From: Sporomusaceae bacterium UBA1887
Lineage (GTDB): Bacteria > Bacillota > Negativicutes > Sporomusales > DSM-15969
Reading direction: 5' to 3'
Length of the DNA stretch: 13,079 bases
Assembly: GCA_002337925.1 (NCBI GenBank)
Contig: DDHB01000068.1
Location: forward strand, 1,432-14,510
The stretch's first letter is position 1. Every line of letters begins with the position of its first letter. Position numbers and translations under genes: made by a program. Shown in pieces: positions 6,214 to 12,785 of the stretch. The notes below the pieces were generated by a model. The model was given only the letters and a program-made list of their open reading frames with translations. It ran no database searches and was not told where the DNA came from.

Positions 6214-7602
6214 ATGATTACAAAGGAAATTAAAGAACAAATTAAAAAAATAGTCGGGCCGGAAAATGTGCTCGACTCCGATCTTGATCGCTTCGGGTAC
6301 TCGTATGACTCGTCCTTCGTTCCCCTGGTGCCTGCCAATAAACCTGAAATCGTAGTGCGTCCATTAACTGCAGAGCAAGTAGCAGCTGTCATGAGAATTG
6401 CCTGTGCAAGCAGGATTGCCGTAACACCCCGGGGGGCATCCAGCGGTCGTACCGGCGGCAGTATACCGTTAGCAGGAGGAATATCACTTTCGCTTGACCG
6501 GATGAAAACGATCATTGAGCTAGACCAGGAGAATATGATGATAACGGTAGAGGCGGGTGTTCTAACGGGTGACTTGTATAATTACTGCGCAGCGAAGGGG
6601 CTTTTTTATCCGCCTGATCCGGCCAGTTATAAATACTCGACCATAGGGGGCAATGTTGCCGAGAATGCCGGCGGTATGCGGGCCGTAAAATATGGTGTCA
6701 CGAACAATTACGTGATGGGTCTGGAAGTGGTGTTGGCTGACGGTTCTATTATCAATACCGGTGGTAAAGCAATAAAAAATGTAACTGGTTATAATCTCAC
6801 TCAGCTTTTTACTGGCTCAGAAGGTACGCTGGGGATTATAACGAAAGTATTGCTCAGGCTGATTCCCATGCCCAAGGTTCGCAATACACTGCAGCTGATG
6901 TTTGGCTCTCTTGATGAAGCCTGTGCAACTATCCACAAAATGCTGCAATCCGGTATCGTACCTGCAGCAGCGGAACTAATGGATAAAATCAGCCTGCAAG
7001 CGGTTGCGCGCCATCGTAAGCTGGAGATTGATCCTGCTACTGAAGCCTGCGTTATTACCGAAATAGATGCCGATAATCAGCAAGGACTGGCAATGCAGGC
7101 AGAGCAAATTGAGGCAATTGCCAAAAACTTTGGGGCGCTAGCTGTACGAATTGCGCAATCAGCACAAGAAGCGGAAGATATATGGGCAATTCGTCGTGGA
7201 TTAAGCTCGGCAGTAGGCGCAATGGCTCCAGATCGGCTGGGTGAAGATATCTCTGTACCTCGCAGCGCTTTTCCTGAAATGGTTCGCCGTATTCGTGCCA
7301 TCGGAGAAAAATATGATCTGACTATTGCCGTTTATGGACATGCAGGTGACGGTAATCTTCACCCTTCTATACTCTGTGATTTAGCCGATAGCGAGCAGGC
7401 TGACCGCGTACACAAAGCAGTGCATGAAATTTTTGCAGAAGCACTTGCTGTTGGCGGCACATTATCAGGCGAACACGGTATTGGCATTACCAAAAGACCC
7501 TACATTTCCAGTGCGTTGGGTGAGGCCGGTGTTACTACCTTAAAGCTGATTAAGCAGGCGCTTGACCCGCAAGGTATTTTAAATCCGGGGAAAATCTGGT
7601 GA
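6214..7602 (+). CDS. glcD: GlcD-like FAD-linked 2-hydroxyacid oxidase/dehydrogenase subunit
   Basis: This is a 462-residue flavoprotein of the GlcD/D-lactate dehydrogenase group (FAD_binding_4 plus FAD-oxidase C domains). It oxidises a 2-hydroxy acid such as glycolate or lactate to the 2-oxo acid and passes electrons to its Fe-S partner. Visible signatures include the FAD-binding stretch VTPRGASSGRTGGS (70-83), PPDPASYKYSTIGGNVAENAGG (133-154) and FTGSEGTLGIIT (199-210). The C-terminal active-site region has YGHAGDGNLHP (374-384) and SGEHGIGITKRP (418-429), and the family ending LDPQGILNPGKIW. The length is normal. ATG 6214 has GGGGGAG about 10 nt upstream. It lies between the Fe-S AKR and glcF with gaps of 20 and 25 nt. 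No EtfA/EtfB genes flank it, so it is not visibly an Etf-coupled confurcating lactate dehydrogenase. The exact hydroxy acid cannot be read from sequence. Confidence 0.93.
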   Translation: MITKEIKEQIKKIVGPENVLDSDLDRFGYSYDSSFVPLVPANKPEIVVRPLTAEQVAAVMRIACASRIAVTPRGASSGRTGGSIPLAGGISLSLDRMKTIIELDQENMMITVEAGVLTGDLYNYCAAKGLFYPPDPASYKYSTIGGNVAENAGGMRAVKYGVTNNYVMGLEVVLADGSIINTGGKAIKNVTGYNLTQLFTGSEGTLGIITKVLLRLIPMPKVRNTLQLMFGSLDEACATIHKMLQSGIVPAAAELMDKISLQAVARHRKLEIDPATEACVITEIDADNQQGLAMQAEQIEAIAKNFGALAVRIAQSAQEAEDIWAIRRGLSSAVGAMAPDRLGEDISVPRSAFPEMVRRIRAIGEKYDLTIAVYGHAGDGNLHPSILCDLADSEQADRVHKAVHEIFAEALAVGGTLSGEHGIGITKRPYISSALGEAGVTTLKLIKQALDPQGILNPGKIW

Positions 7603-7627
7603 TTATCAGGGTAGTGGAGGTAAGACC

Positions 7628-8854
7628 GTGAAGCATAATGTGCAAGAAGCTTTACTAAAGGAAGCTAATCAAATTGCCAGTCAATGTGATCGCTGTGGCA
7701 GCTGCCGGCTGGTATGTCCTTTATTTGGAGTTAACGATATCGAGTCAGCCAGTGCCAGAGGGAAAAATAATATTGCCCGTGCTTTGGCGATGGGCGGACT
7801 TGAGCCTACGCCAGAAGTAACCGCAGCTGTTAACTTTTGCCTGCTTTGCCGGGCTTGTGTGGAGAACTGTCCCAGCAAAGTAAAAACTGATGAGGCAATG
7901 ATTGCTGTTCGGCAGCATTTAGCTGATTACCAGGGAGGTACCAGTGTAAAATACAAATTTCTTGGTACAATGCTCAAGACGCGGGTGCTTGTAAAAATAG
8001 CTGCCGGGGCTATGGGGGCAATGCGCAAGACCGGGATTCACCGTATCATTCCGAGGGGAATGGTACCGGCAGCGTTTACGCGGCAGCAATTTCTTTCCGC
8101 TTTTGCCGGTCCGGCCACACTGGGGGAAGCTGCCGCTGTTTCAGCCAAGCCGGTGCCAACTCAGGCTAAAGTTGCCTATTTTTACGGCTGTGGTATGCGA
8201 ATGATGTTTCCCGAAGCTGCCGCCGATACCTTGGCTATTTTGCGCAGTCTTACTCAGCCACAGTTAGTCGATAATGTTTGCTGTGGCCTGCCTCATCTTG
8301 CCCATGGTCTGAGAAAGGATTTTCTTGCACTTGCCAAAGAGAATATCCGTTTATATGAAGATTGTGATGTAGTGGTGAGTGACTGTGCAAGCTGCAGCAG
8401 TACGCTTAAGCACATTGCCGGCTACTTTGCTGATGATCATGAATGGCGGGAGCGGGCACTAAAGTTCAGCCAAAAAGTAATGGATCTTACGGAATATCTG
8501 GTGAAAGCCGGCTATCAGCCTCGTCAGCGGATCACTGCAAAAATGACGTTTCATGAACCCTGTCATTTAGGCCGGGGCCAGGGGATTAAAAAACAGCCAC
8601 GGGAATTACTGCAGGCTGCAGGTGATTATATCGAGATGGCCGGAGCTGATACATGCTGCGGAGGCGCAGGGTCCTTTCATATGGATTTTCCCGCTGTATC
8701 AGATCAGGTTCTTGCTAAGAAACAGGCTGCTATCGAAGAAACTGCCGCACAAATTGTTGTCACCGAGTGCCCTGTCTGCTTAAGCCAAATGGCTAAGGCT
8801 GCTGAGCAGAGCGGAGGAAAGTTTCGTGCTATGCATATTAGCCAGGTCATATAG
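7628..8854 (+). CDS. glcF: GlcF-like Fe-S subunit (two ferredoxin clusters plus two CCG domains)
   Basis: This is a 408-residue electron-transfer subunit expected to form a complex with the GlcD-like protein. The N-terminus has two [4Fe-4S] motifs, Cys20/23/26/30 and Cys71/74/77/81, each ending in CP. Two cysteine-rich (CCG) domains follow. The first has YFYGCG (Cys188), CCG (218-220) and DCASC (Cys253, Cys256). The second has HEPCH (Cys312), CCGGAGSF (343-350) and ECPVC (Cys381, Cys384). This is the GlcF/HdrD/LutA-type layout, where CCG domains hold non-cubane Fe-S centres. GTG 7628 has GGAGG about 9 nt upstream, in the 25-nt gap after glcD. It is the last gene of the operon. No canonical terminator follows; a large imperfect palindrome begins 11 nt downstream. 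The electron acceptor (quinone, ferredoxin or other) is not evident. Confidence 0.92.
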   Translation: MKHNVQEALLKEANQIASQCDRCGSCRLVCPLFGVNDIESASARGKNNIARALAMGGLEPTPEVTAAVNFCLLCRACVENCPSKVKTDEAMIAVRQHLADYQGGTSVKYKFLGTMLKTRVLVKIAAGAMGAMRKTGIHRIIPRGMVPAAFTRQQFLSAFAGPATLGEAAAVSAKPVPTQAKVAYFYGCGMRMMFPEAAADTLAILRSLTQPQLVDNVCCGLPHLAHGLRKDFLALAKENIRLYEDCDVVVSDCASCSSTLKHIAGYFADDHEWRERALKFSQKVMDLTEYLVKAGYQPRQRITAKMTFHEPCHLGRGQGIKKQPRELLQAAGDYIEMAGADTCCGGAGSFHMDFPAVSDQVLAKKQAAIEETAAQIVVTECPVCLSQMAKAAEQSGGKFRAMHISQVI

Positions 8855-8865
8855 AATTGTTGCCT

Positions 8866-9026
8866 AGTGTATCATCCGGCGGGAAGCTGAAGTAGAGCGT
8901 CGAGGATTTTTGTCGCCAGGCGAGGCGGAGGAAACGCGCATATCGGCAATATGTAAGTCGACGACAACGAAGCCTGACGGCAAAAAGACCGGCGGTATAC
9001 TATAGATTCTCGCCGGGTGATACACT
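8866..9026. repeat. 161-bp imperfect palindromic element downstream of glcF
   Basis: The outer 20-nt arms (8866-8885 and 9007-9026) differ from perfect inversion at two positions, and both become G-U pairs in RNA. A second inner arm pair, TTTTTGTCGCCAGGC (8907-8921) with GCCTGACGGCAAAAA (8972-8986), pairs at 14 of 15 positions including one G-U. The segments between these pairs are partly complementary. A small CATAT/ATATG hairpin (8939-8953) lies near the centre. The element is GC-richer than its surroundings and has no credible ORF. It resembles a dispersed palindromic or MITE-like repeat. No target duplication is obvious, and copy number cannot be judged from one window. Confidence 0.65.
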
Positions 9027-9071
9027 GTCATACTTAACAGAATAAAAAGATTATTCTTGTGAAAACGCCTA

Positions 9072-9099
9072 TTGAGTTGCCTGATTCTTGTGATATAAT
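9072..9099 (+). promoter_or_regulatory. Strong promoter for the small-ORF cassette
   Basis: TTGAGT (9072-9077) and a consensus TATAAT (9094-9099) lie 16 nt apart, with an extended -10 TG at 9091-9092. Transcription would start near 9106 on the plus strand. No gene longer than 35 codons follows before the hairpin at 9385, so the promoter serves a short transcript. Confidence 0.65.
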
Positions 9100-9126
9100 G
9101 ATTTTGAACGGCCAACCAACCAGAAC

Positions 9127-9257
9127 GAACTTCCTGGTGAGACTAGCAGGACTGTGTTTTCCGATAAAAAGGGGAGCTGCAAGGAATGTTAGTGACAGAA
9201 AATCTGCTCCAAGAAGTTCTCATCTAACCGGATGTCCGCCTGCATATTATATGGAGG
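9127..9257 (+). promoter_or_regulatory. Folded leader with sequestered ribosome binding site
   Basis: Two structures are visible. The first is a long stem. Its 3' strand is continuous (9198-9219) and pairs with three 5' blocks: GAACTTCCTGG (9127-9137), AGCAG (9145-9149) and GTTTTC (9156-9161). In all 21 of 22 positions pair, including one G-U, with one C-A mismatch and 5' bulges of 7 and 6 nt. The second is CCTGCATA (9239-9246) with TATGGAGG (9250-9257), which pairs at 7 of 8 positions and buries the GGAGG of the small ORF starting at 9267. An alternative GGAGC (9173-9177) with GCTCC (9206-9210) would compete with the first stem. I do not recognise a known riboswitch class. A leader-controlled translational switch is the inference. 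Confidence 0.5.
9186..9227 (+). CDS. Possible 13-residue leader peptide
   Basis: ATG 9186 is preceded by GGGGAG nine bases upstream and runs 13 codons (MLVTENLLQEVLI) to TAA at 9225-9227. Its ribosome site lies in the apical loop of the long leader stem, and its codons form the 3' strand of that stem. Translation would therefore unwind it. The stop lies 12 nt before the hairpin hiding the next ribosome site, so a ribosome pausing there could affect that hairpin. It is in the same frame as the 35-codon ORF downstream. No homology can be claimed for a peptide this short. Confidence 0.35.
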   Translation: MLVTENLLQEVLI

Positions 9258-9266
9258 TGCATTCGA

Positions 9267-9374
9267 GTGAACGGACAGGAAATCGTGCTTCTCGTTTTGG
9301 TAGGAATCGGTTGGTGCTCAGCATTGTACTATCAGTCTTGCAAGATCCTGAGCTTAGAAACCCAGAACAAATAG
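9267..9374 (+). CDS. Candidate 35-residue single-span membrane peptide
   Basis: GTG 9267 is preceded by GGAGG with 9 nt spacing and runs 35 codons to TAG at 9372-9374. The peptide starts MNGQE, then has a hydrophobic run of about 17 residues (IVLLVLVGIGWCSALYY, 6-22), then a polar tail ending SLETQNK. Two cysteines (17 and 25) lie in or near the span. A strong promoter, a structured leader and a large hairpin starting 10 nt after the stop bracket it as its own unit. Its ribosome site appears sequestered in a hairpin. Possible roles include a small membrane regulator, a subunit of a membrane complex or a type I toxin-like peptide. None can be chosen from sequence, and I do not recognise a family. 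Confidence 0.5.
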   Translation: MNGQEIVLLVLVGIGWCSALYYQSCKILSLETQNK

Positions 9375-9384
9375 TACCCTTTTC

Positions 9385-9430
9385 TACACAGCAAACCCCA
9401 CTAGCAGCAGCTAGTGGGGTTTGCTGTGTA
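9385..9430. terminator. 21-bp perfect hairpin between convergent genes
   Basis: Arms 9385-9405 and 9410-9430 are perfectly complementary over 21 bp around the tetraloop AGCA. The right arm ends immediately before the stop codon of the minus-strand asparaginase gene (9431-9433). The left arm begins 10 nt after the stop of the 35-codon plus-strand ORF. No clear U-run follows on either strand, so it is not a textbook intrinsic terminator. Its position between convergent units makes a bidirectional end or an RNA 3' stabiliser the likely role. Confidence 0.65.
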
Positions 9431-10420
9431 TTAGTGACTCCAAAATATTTGCTGAATCTCAGCCGGATCAGTAGTCTTAGTTAGGGCCAGCATTAATAAT
9501 ATCCTCGCTTTTTGCGGGCTGAGGGTATCAGCGACTACAAAACCGCATTGATCATCATCAATAGCTCCATTTCGTGTTACGACCCCATTGCTGACACGCG
9601 TACTGCGTACCACAATAATTCCTGTTTTCTGGATATGACTGAGCGTTGTTCGAAGCTGCTGTGACATATTGCCATTGCCCAGTCCCGCATAAATAATCCC
9701 TTTTGCACCGCCGGTTACGGCTGCCTGAGCCAGTGTACCGCTATCGTTGACATGGCCATAGAGAATTTCCACTTGTGGGAAGTCGGTAAGGTTATCAATG
9801 GGAAAATCGGTTAGATGTGTATGCCTGCGTGTCGGCATGCGATAGAAATGCGGCTGCCCATCTATGATATATCCCAAATATCCCAGCTCCGGAGCTTTAA
9901 AGGTATCCTGCAGAGAAGTGTTAGTTTTCGTAACATCGCGGCTGGAGTTAATCGTATCATTTAATGCTACGAGGACTCCTTTGCCGTAGGCGGCAGGGCT
10001 GGCTGCCAGAAGGATAGCATTATACAAATTCATCGGACCATCTGAGCTGATTGCTGTGGAGGGGCGCATGGCACCTACCAGAATCACTGGTTTGGCGGAT
10101 TGAATCACCAGATTTAAAAAATAGGCTGTTTCTTCCAGGGTATCTGTTCCGTGAGTAATGACAATACCATCGACGGCTGGATCTTGTAGCAGACCGTTAG
10201 CTCGTTTGGCTAGCCCCAGCCATAGGTCGTGATTCATATCTGCACTATCGATTTGCGCAATTTGTTCGCTGTAGACATTGGCAATCGTATGCAGAGAATC
10301 GATTTCAGCCAGTAATTCTTTAATGGGAAGAATGGCAGATTGATAGCTGGTTGTGTCAGTGGAGGAGTGGGAAACTCCGGCAATTGTACCACCGGTTGCT
10401 AAAATAACGATATTTTTCAT
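9431..10420 (-). CDS. L-asparaginase, type II-like sequence but cytoplasmic
   Basis: This 329-residue enzyme hydrolyses L-asparagine to aspartate and ammonia. Conserved residues are visible: nucleophile Thr12 in ATGGTIAG, Tyr26, Ser59 in IDSADM, Thr92-Asp93 in THGTDTLEE (89-97) and Lys165. The loop VGAMRPSTAISSDGPMNLYNA (115-135) and GNGN (248-251) also match the family. These correspond to the catalytic set of bacterial asparaginase II. The N-terminus begins directly at the first strand (MKNIVILATGG) with no signal peptide, so the enzyme should be cytoplasmic rather than periplasmic. ATG 10420 has GAGGGAG about 7 nt upstream. It lies 35 nt downstream of the AEC permease gene on the same strand with no terminator between, so the two are probably co-transcribed. 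Some glutaminase activity is possible in this family. Confidence 0.93.
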   Translation of the reverse strand: MKNIVILATGGTIAGVSHSSTDTTSYQSAILPIKELLAEIDSLHTIANVYSEQIAQIDSADMNHDLWLGLAKRANGLLQDPAVDGIVITHGTDTLEETAYFLNLVIQSAKPVILVGAMRPSTAISSDGPMNLYNAILLAASPAAYGKGVLVALNDTINSSRDVTKTNTSLQDTFKAPELGYLGYIIDGQPHFYRMPTRRHTHLTDFPIDNLTDFPQVEILYGHVNDSGTLAQAAVTGGAKGIIYAGLGNGNMSQQLRTTLSHIQKTGIIVVRSTRVSNGVVTRNGAIDDDQCGFVVADTLSPQKARILLMLALTKTTDPAEIQQIFWSH

Positions 10421-10455
10421 CAGTAATCTCCCTCTATATCCTAATAATGATTAGA

Positions 10456-11391
10456 TTACAGCAGAACCATATATACCGGAATCGCCACCATAGAAGCGAG
10501 CGTAGTGATGGAAGTCATGACGGCGGCATATTCTGTGTCTGCCTCATAAATTTTGGCTAGTATCGCTGTTTGAGTCATAGCGGGCATGGCCGCCTGGATA
10601 ACAAATACTTTTAACATCAGTTCAGGGATAGGGAAGTAATGAGCAACAAGTAAAACCATCAGCGGGGAAATAATAAACCGGCCAAGCAGTAAGACAAGCA
10701 TATCTTTCGTAACCTTGACTTGCTTTAGATTAACAGAATAGATGATCATTCCGATAAAGAGCATCGAGAGGGGAGTGGTCATAGAACCTAAATTCTTGAA
10801 AGTAGCGGCCAAAAAGTCTGGTAAAGGAATTCCCAGGAATATTAAAGCTGTGGCAATGGTAAACGCAGTAAGGGGCGGGGAGAAGATATTTTTGACAGTT
10901 GCTAAACTAAAGTCAGGCTTGACAAAGTTTTTTCCATCAGAGCTGATACAATATACCCCAAGTGTCCAGAATAAGACGGCATTAGCCAAAAAGAAAAGTA
11001 ATACTGAAGGAACACCCGCATCGCCGAAGAGTGCTAAGTTTACCGGCAGGCCAACAAAAATAGCGCTGGAAACAAAGAACATAGAGCGGAAGAGGCCGCG
11101 CCGCCCAGTTGGTAATTGCAGCATATTGGCAGCTGCATGGCCGATACAATAAGTTAATAGCATGGCAATAAACGGCACTAGTGTGCCAGGCAGTATTGCC
11201 AGCAGCTTGTCATGAGTAAAGGTAGTCATGAGATTCCATGTCATATAAGTGGGCAGCGCCACGTAATTTACCAATCGCGGCAGCAGTGTTTTTGCCTCGG
11301 CAGTAAGCCAGCCTTTATGAGTGAGCAGATAGCCGACCATTACCATAAGCAAGATGGTTACTACGCCCTGGAGGGCTTGAATAAAAGGCAA
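10456..11391 (-). CDS. AEC-family permease (auxin efflux carrier/malate permease type)
   Basis: This is a 311-residue integral membrane protein with about ten hydrophobic segments. It has the layout of the Mem_trans/AEC family: an N-terminal span with GYLLTHKGWLT (20-30), then VNYVALPTYM (41-50), FVGLPV (112-117), a polar middle loop (about 150-165), and a C-terminal half with QAAMPAMTQTAILAKIY (266-282). Characterised bacterial members move malate, malonate or other organic acids, and some are linked to amino acids. The start is a TTG at 11391, supported by AGGTGAT about 7 nt upstream; the next methionines (15, 17) would cut into the first span. Being upstream of asparaginase suggests the substrate is an amino acid or dicarboxylate such as asparagine, aspartate or fumarate, but this is inference. 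Confidence 0.88.
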   Translation of the reverse strand: MPFIQALQGVVTILLMVMVGYLLTHKGWLTAEAKTLLPRLVNYVALPTYMTWNLMTTFTHDKLLAILPGTLVPFIAMLLTYCIGHAAANMLQLPTGRRGLFRSMFFVSSAIFVGLPVNLALFGDAGVPSVLLFFLANAVLFWTLGVYCISSDGKNFVKPDFSLATVKNIFSPPLTAFTIATALIFLGIPLPDFLAATFKNLGSMTTPLSMLFIGMIIYSVNLKQVKVTKDMLVLLLGRFIISPLMVLLVAHYFPIPELMLKVFVIQAAMPAMTQTAILAKIYEADTEYAAVMTSITTLASMVAIPVYMVLL

Positions 11392-11423
11392 AGTTTATCA
11401 CCTGCTTGTTTAGACACTTTGTG

Positions 11424-11446
11424 AAAAGGGGACAGTCCCCTTTTTT
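11424..11446 (-). terminator. Terminator between the DUF401 and AEC genes
   Basis: AAAAGGGGA (11424-11432) pairs with TCCCCTTTT (11436-11444) around CAG. Read on the minus strand, the stem ends in CCCCTTTTC shortly after the stop of the DUF401 gene at 11451. On the plus strand it ends in six Ts. The minus-strand U-run is short, so some read-through into the AEC gene is possible. I see no convincing separate promoter for that gene. Confidence 0.65.
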
Positions 11447-11450
11447 AAGC

Positions 11451-12656
11451 TTACAGGATAGAAGCATAAGCAGCCGCAATCATAATTATATTCAAAATAA
11501 AGACGGGCCGCAGAGTTTTAAGAAAATCAGCATGAAAATAATCCAGGGTAACGAGTAAACACATGTGAGCGGGAGAAAGCATTTGTCCGGCAGTGCCCAT
11601 AACAAAAGAAATCATCGCCAAGGTTAAGTCGCCAGGTGCCATGACGGCAATAAAGGGGAAGGCAATAGCGACAAACCCCTGGGAAGTACCTGTTAAGAGT
11701 CCTGCAACAAAGGCAATAATCCCAATAACAACCGTAGGCGGGATGGCAACTGCATTGAGCAGCAGGGCAATTTCATTGATGGCGCCGGATTGTTGTAAAA
11801 CCTGTTGAAAAAAGAGAATACCGACAATGCCCCAGAGGAGTTTACTGTCCAGTGCATGAAGCAGCATAGCGCGGATGTCGGTTAAGCTTTGCCGTAAGAC
11901 AAGAATCATTGCACCCACAACGAGTGCCATAGAAATAGAAGCAGGCATTTTCAAGAAAACCACCAGAACAAAGTTAGCTATAATGGGGGCGGTTGCGAGC
12001 AGTAGAAAATGATAGCTGGTGCTGCCTGAGTCAGAAATAATGGCAGTATTGCCCGATGGCTGGCTTTTTTTGAGCGGTGATACAAACAACAGCCATCCGA
12101 TGACGGCAGATAAGACTGTTAGCCAAGCCATATGAGAAATTAGGGCGTTTAGTGAAAGCCCGGAAATCTGGCTGGCAAGCAGCATGCCGGTAAAAATAGG
12201 GTTCGTGTATTCCCAGATGTGACGGAACCAGTAGTTAATAGCAGTTTTAGTTTCAGCTGAAAGGCTGTAAGGCTTACTGGCGCTTTCCACTAACGGGGCC
12301 GAGAAGATCGCTCCACCCAAAGAAGGAAGGAACCCTAAAAATGCCGGCATCATTGCCAGCAGGACGCGGTCACTTCGCAGCAGACTACGGGCTGTAGCCA
12401 TCAATCCGTCAATAATTCCGCCAGTGCGGAACTGGTATTCAAGACACATGACAAAGTACAGGGCAAAAAGAATTTCCCAGGTGCTGTGACTGGTGGCAGT
12501 ACGAAGGGCGGCATTTGCCAGTTTAGCTAATGTTGGCTCAGACAGGATAAATAGAATAGCCGACCCGGCTAGCATGGCATTACCCATCTTTACTTTTCGG
12601 TTAAGAGCGATAACAATAACAGCCAGCGTGGCAAGAACTTTTAGTACAGCGAACAT
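11451..12656 (-). CDS. DUF401 family integral membrane protein (putative permease)
   Basis: This 401-residue, highly hydrophobic protein has about ten membrane segments and matches the DUF401 family as I recall it, which is distantly like Gnt/ion-transporter-type carboxylate permeases. Recognisable blocks are GFLPSLGGAIFSAPLVES (108-125), NYWFRHIWEYTNPIFTG (141-157), GTSQGFVAIAFPF (323-335) and GQMLSPAHMCLLVTLDYF (357-374). No transport substrate is established for the family. The start is ATG 12656, with AGGAG about 11 nt upstream on the minus strand. An in-frame TTG at 12737 would add 27 residues, but it runs through a palindrome and has no ribosome site. It is flanked by terminators on both sides, so it is probably its own transcription unit. 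A role in organic-acid or amino-acid traffic fits the neighbours but is not shown. Confidence 0.85.
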   Translation of the reverse strand: MFAVLKVLATLAVIVIALNRKVKMGNAMLAGSAILFILSEPTLAKLANAALRTATSHSTWEILFALYFVMCLEYQFRTGGIIDGLMATARSLLRSDRVLLAMMPAFLGFLPSLGGAIFSAPLVESASKPYSLSAETKTAINYWFRHIWEYTNPIFTGMLLASQISGLSLNALISHMAWLTVLSAVIGWLLFVSPLKKSQPSGNTAIISDSGSTSYHFLLLATAPIIANFVLVVFLKMPASISMALVVGAMILVLRQSLTDIRAMLLHALDSKLLWGIVGILFFQQVLQQSGAINEIALLLNAVAIPPTVVIGIIAFVAGLLTGTSQGFVAIAFPFIAVMAPGDLTLAMISFVMGTAGQMLSPAHMCLLVTLDYFHADFLKTLRPVFILNIIMIAAAYASIL

Positions 12657-12700
12657 CTGCGATTGCACTCCTATGTGAAGAATTGAGAGCATTTTTAAAA

Positions 12701-12730
12701 AGGTATTCCCTATAAATATAGGGTATACCT
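12701..12730. promoter_or_regulatory. 30-bp near-perfect palindrome upstream of the DUF401 gene
   Basis: AGGTATTCCCTATA (12701-12714) and TATAGGGTATACCT (12717-12730) are inverted copies with one mismatch, centred on AA. The palindrome lies 44-74 nt before the ATG at 12656, between the upstream terminator and the gene, where a promoter is expected. It has no U-run, so an operator for a dimeric regulator is more likely than a terminator. The exact -35 and -10 boxes are not clear to me. Confidence 0.5.
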
Positions 12731-12734
12731 GCAA

Positions 12735-12769
12735 CAAAAAAGAGACTGAGGTGGAATTTCTCAGTCCCT
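12735..12769 (-). terminator. Terminator of the ABC transporter ATPase gene
   Basis: Read on the minus strand, AGGGACTGAG pairs with CTCAGTCTCT (plus coordinates 12760-12769 and 12741-12750) with one G-U and a 9-nt loop. A TCTTTTTT run follows (12735-12742). It lies about 17 nt beyond the stop codon of the ABC gene. Confidence 0.88.
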
Positions 12770-12785
12770 GTAGTGCTAGCTTACA

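Noticed and set aside
6135..6515. 126-codon minus-strand frame opposite glcD
   Set aside because: It is antisense to well-supported glcD coding sequence and the end of the aldo/keto reductase gene, with no family signal.
9037..9058. AGAATAA/TTATTCT hairpin as terminator of the glc operon
   Set aside because: It has only seven A-T-rich pairs and a weak T-tail, nearly 200 nt from the glcF stop; too weak to call.
8864..9115. 83-codon minus-strand open frame
   Set aside because: It lies almost entirely within the imperfect palindrome and the promoter region and lacks a ribosome site; it is a by-product of the repeat.
9186..9374. A single 62-codon gene broken by the TAA at 9225
   Set aside because: The 13-codon and 35-codon ORFs share a frame, so a pseudogene was considered. 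Each has its own well-spaced ribosome site, and the linking codons look unlike a hydrophobic N-terminus, so two separate ORFs fit better. Comparison with a relative would settle it.
9059..9484. 141-codon plus-strand open frame starting at a GTG
   Set aside because: It starts upstream of a strong promoter, runs through the hairpin and into the antisense of the asparaginase gene, has no ribosome site and has no family-like composition. A different frame in the same stretch carries the better-supported 35-codon ORF.
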